In this document: piece by piece, positions 6,660 through 7,919 of the stretch
How positions within the stretch are numbered: position 1 is the stretch's first letter
Layout of the letters: each line of letters starts with the position of its first letter
Assembly (NCBI GenBank): GCA_016932295.1
Contig: JAFGDC010000618.1
Coordinates: 1 to 7,919, forward strand
Reading direction: 5' to 3'
DNA: 7,919 bases
DNA from: a candidate division CSSED10-310 bacterium
Lineage (GTDB): Bacteria > CSSED10-310 > JAFGDC01
Notes under the pieces: model-generated
Told to the model about the DNA's origin: nothing
Database searches by the model: none
What the model saw: the letters and a program-made list of their open reading frames with translations, nothing else
Program-made: the position numbers and the translations under genes

Positions 6660-7870
6660 TCCTTCTCGAAGCGGATGAAGTCAATGAGCAGATACTCGCC
6701 TGCCGGATCATGAGAGTATGTCTTCTCAACATAGCGACAACCAAGATAGTAAAAGCGCACAAGCAGCTTCCGTTTGCCGGCAACACCCAGCAACTTCCTC
6801 ACATTGCCTCCCTGATAGTGGTAATAGGGTGGATGGTGACGCTCCGGGAGCGTCACCATGGAACCTGTATCCACATCAATGACCTTAACCGCATGCCCCG
6901 GGTGTTTCTCATCCCCCAGGTCCTTCAACTTCCATGTCAGCCACGGGTAGGTATCCAGGTCGATCTCAATGGGGCCGAATGTCACATGCGGCCAGGTGTT
7001 GGTGGAATCTGTGCGGCGCATGATCAAGATATCGCTTTCCAACGGCACCAGTGCCAGATGGGTTGAATTGGGAACCGTGGTGGCGTCCATGACTTCATCC
7101 AGATTCCAGCCGTGCTTGGCAGGATCGATATGTACAAGCTCAGCTGCATCCGATTTCTGTTTGTGCGCGTTGTTCCACAAAGCCAATCCTGTCGCTTCAT
7201 CTTTCAATAACGGCTGCACCTGTTTCTTTGCTTCAGCCAACCGCCGTATAGCTTCTTCATCGCTCATGCCCTGCACCTCACCGGGCAGACATACCGGTTC
7301 CTTCAGCCCTTCAGGGAAGTCGCCCCTCAATGCGCCAACATTTCCATCCGCTTCAAAGTGGAGAAGCGTTGCGTCAAGTCCGTAAAAATAGCGTTCAAGG
7401 TGGATTGCTTTGTCCACAATAACCGGCTTGGAACCAAGCAGGTCATTGTTGCGCACGACAATCATATTGGGCACCTCCTTGCAATAGACCGCACAGTTCG
7501 CATTATAGGAAGCATTGGCCGAGATCCAGCTATTCTCCATGATAATACTGCTGGGAGTTCCCTGTGTTCGCGATTTGGCGAAGTTGTAGACCGGCGTGAA
7601 TCCTCCCCCCTCACCACCGAAACGGGTCGCCCGGCAAATAACCTTCAATCCATAGTTGTCGATCCAACGCTGATCAGGACGAAACGATTGCGGAACCAGT
7701 GTCATATCCTCAAACAGAAGCTGCTCTCCATGACTTTCTATGACTGCTTGATCCTTTGCCATCGTCGTGCTGCTGGTGATCCAACTGCTCCGCATGGTGA
7801 CCATGTCGGTTGTGGTCGTCAGCACCTGCTCGCATTGAACACGCTTTTTCACGGGCTGTTTAACCGCCAC
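6656..7870 (-). CDS. Right-handed beta-helix protein with C-terminal sandwich domain, possibly 5'-truncated
   Basis: Residues about 22-150 show irregular beta-helix rungs: MVTMRSSWITSST, QLLFEDMTLVP, LKVICRATRFGGEGGGF, SSIIMENSWISANAS and NMIVVRNNDLLGS. A charged helical stretch (203-226) leads to a beta-rich C-terminal domain (about 290-404) with VTFGPIEIDLDTYPWLTWKL, LLVRFYYLGCRYVEK and PAGEYLLIDFIRFEKD. From memory, this resembles carbohydrate-binding-like endings of PVC-group beta-helix proteins. Polysaccharide lyase or hydrolase activity is possible, but I see no diagnostic catalytic residues. The start is GTG 7870, directly after an in-frame TAA, with AGGA 6 bases upstream. It has no signal peptide and begins almost at the first rung, whereas such proteins are usually longer and exported. 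Truncation, an upstream frameshift or a sequencing indel are therefore possible. Codons 338-346 are exactly the 27-bp palindrome described separately. The stop is 94 bp before the exported glycosidase gene. Confidence 0.7.
   Translation of the reverse strand: MAVKQPVKKRVQCEQVLTTTTDMVTMRSSWITSSTTMAKDQAVIESHGEQLLFEDMTLVPQSFRPDQRWIDNYGLKVICRATRFGGEGGGFTPVYNFAKSRTQGTPSSIIMENSWISANASYNANCAVYCKEVPNMIVVRNNDLLGSKPVIVDKAIHLERYFYGLDATLLHFEADGNVGALRGDFPEGLKEPVCLPGEVQGMSDEEAIRRLAEAKKQVQPLLKDEATGLALWNNAHKQKSDAAELVHIDPAKHGWNLDEVMDATTVPNSTHLALVPLESDILIMRRTDSTNTWPHVTFGPIEIDLDTYPWLTWKLKDLGDEKHPGHAVKVIDVDTGSMVTLPERHHPPYYHYQGGNVRKLLGVAGKRKLLVRFYYLGCRYVEKTYSHDPAGEYLLIDFIRFEKD
6833..6859. repeat. Perfect 27-bp palindrome inside the beta-helix gene
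   Basis: Thirteen bases, ATGGTGACGCTCC on the plus strand, are followed by one central G and then by their exact reverse complement. The palindrome is in phase with the reading frame and encodes nine residues, MVTLPERHH (338-346), between two beta-strand-like segments of the C-terminal domain. In RNA it would form a stem of about 12 pairs with a tiny loop. No T-run follows on either strand, so it is not an intrinsic terminator. It resembles short mobile palindromes (REP-like or Rickettsia-type elements) that insert in frame, but only one complete copy is in the window. Confidence 0.85.
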
Positions 7871-7876
7871 TTATGA

Positions 7877-7880
7877 TCCT
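7877..7880 (-). promoter_or_regulatory. Weak ribosome binding site for the GTG start of the beta-helix gene
   Basis: AGGA on the minus strand, in the context GCAGGATCATAA, sits 6 bases before GTG 7870. It is the only Shine-Dalgarno-like sequence near the possible starts; the in-frame Met23 has none. It supports, but does not prove, GTG 7870 as a real start. Confidence 0.35.
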
Positions 7881-7888
7881 GCCGCAGC

Positions 7889-7919
7889 TCAGGCGGTCCA
7901 GATGATCTCGACCGTCCGG
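7889..7919 (-). CDS. Possible C-terminal end of an upstream gene (nine codons visible)
   Basis: From the window edge, one minus-strand frame reads RTVEIIWTA followed by TGA at 7891-7889, 18 bases before the GTG of the beta-helix gene. All nine sense codons end in G or C, and the peptide looks like a final beta-strand. The other two frames are also open here: PDGRDHLDRLSCGRIISGG ending at 7860, and GRSRSSGPPELRQDHKWRL running on to a stop inside the beta-helix gene. Either could instead be the true end of the upstream gene or a frame-shifted 5' part of the beta-helix protein. Too little is visible for a function. Confidence 0.3.
   Translation of the reverse strand, partial: RTVEIIWTA

Overview
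The window is a compact, single-direction carbohydrate-degradation locus. Every gene I can support lies on the minus strand, so transcription runs from high to low coordinates. Base composition looks moderately GC-rich, and AGGAG-type ribosome binding sites precede the main starts. There are no tRNAs, rRNAs, insertion sequences, CRISPR arrays, transporters or SusC/SusD-like genes. Secreted barrel hydrolases, beta-helix proteins with a C-terminal sandwich domain, GH35 enzymes and five-bladed-propeller proteins are typical of free-living or gut PVC bacteria (Lentisphaerae, Kiritimatiellae, Verrucomicrobia, Planctomycetes). That placement is an inference from gene content, not from a marker gene.

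Layout in transcription order. (1) 7919-7889: possibly the last nine codons of an upstream gene. (2) 7870-6656: a right-handed beta-helix protein with a C-terminal beta-sandwich-like domain. It starts on GTG with no signal peptide, and its 5' end may be truncated. It carries a perfect 27-bp palindrome that fills nine codons. (3) 6655-6562: a 94-bp gap with a candidate promoter and a small repeat that could be an operator. (4) 6561-5059: an exported TIM-barrel glycosidase-like protein with a DEP motif, family not recognised. (5) 5062-3278: a GH35 beta-galactosidase-family enzyme without a signal peptide, joined to (4) by an ATGA stop/start overlap; its family signature has Cys in place of the conserved Asn. 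(6) 3208-230: a 992-residue fusion of a GH65 inverting phosphorylase with a beta-phosphoglucomutase. (7) 190-1: the N-terminal 63 residues of a five-bladed-propeller glycosidase-like protein that runs off the window.

How they could work together (inference): the exported barrel, and perhaps the beta-helix protein, act outside the cytoplasm on a glycan. The GH35 enzyme then removes a beta-linked sugar in the cytoplasm. The fusion cleaves an alpha-glucoside with phosphate and turns the resulting beta-glucose 1-phosphate into glucose 6-phosphate without spending ATP on the glucose. Spacing within genes 4 to 7 is -4, 69 and 39 bp, which suggests one operon. The substrate cannot be read from the sequence. 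A glucosyl-alpha-galactosyl-beta structure is one hypothesis that uses both the GH65 and GH35 activities.
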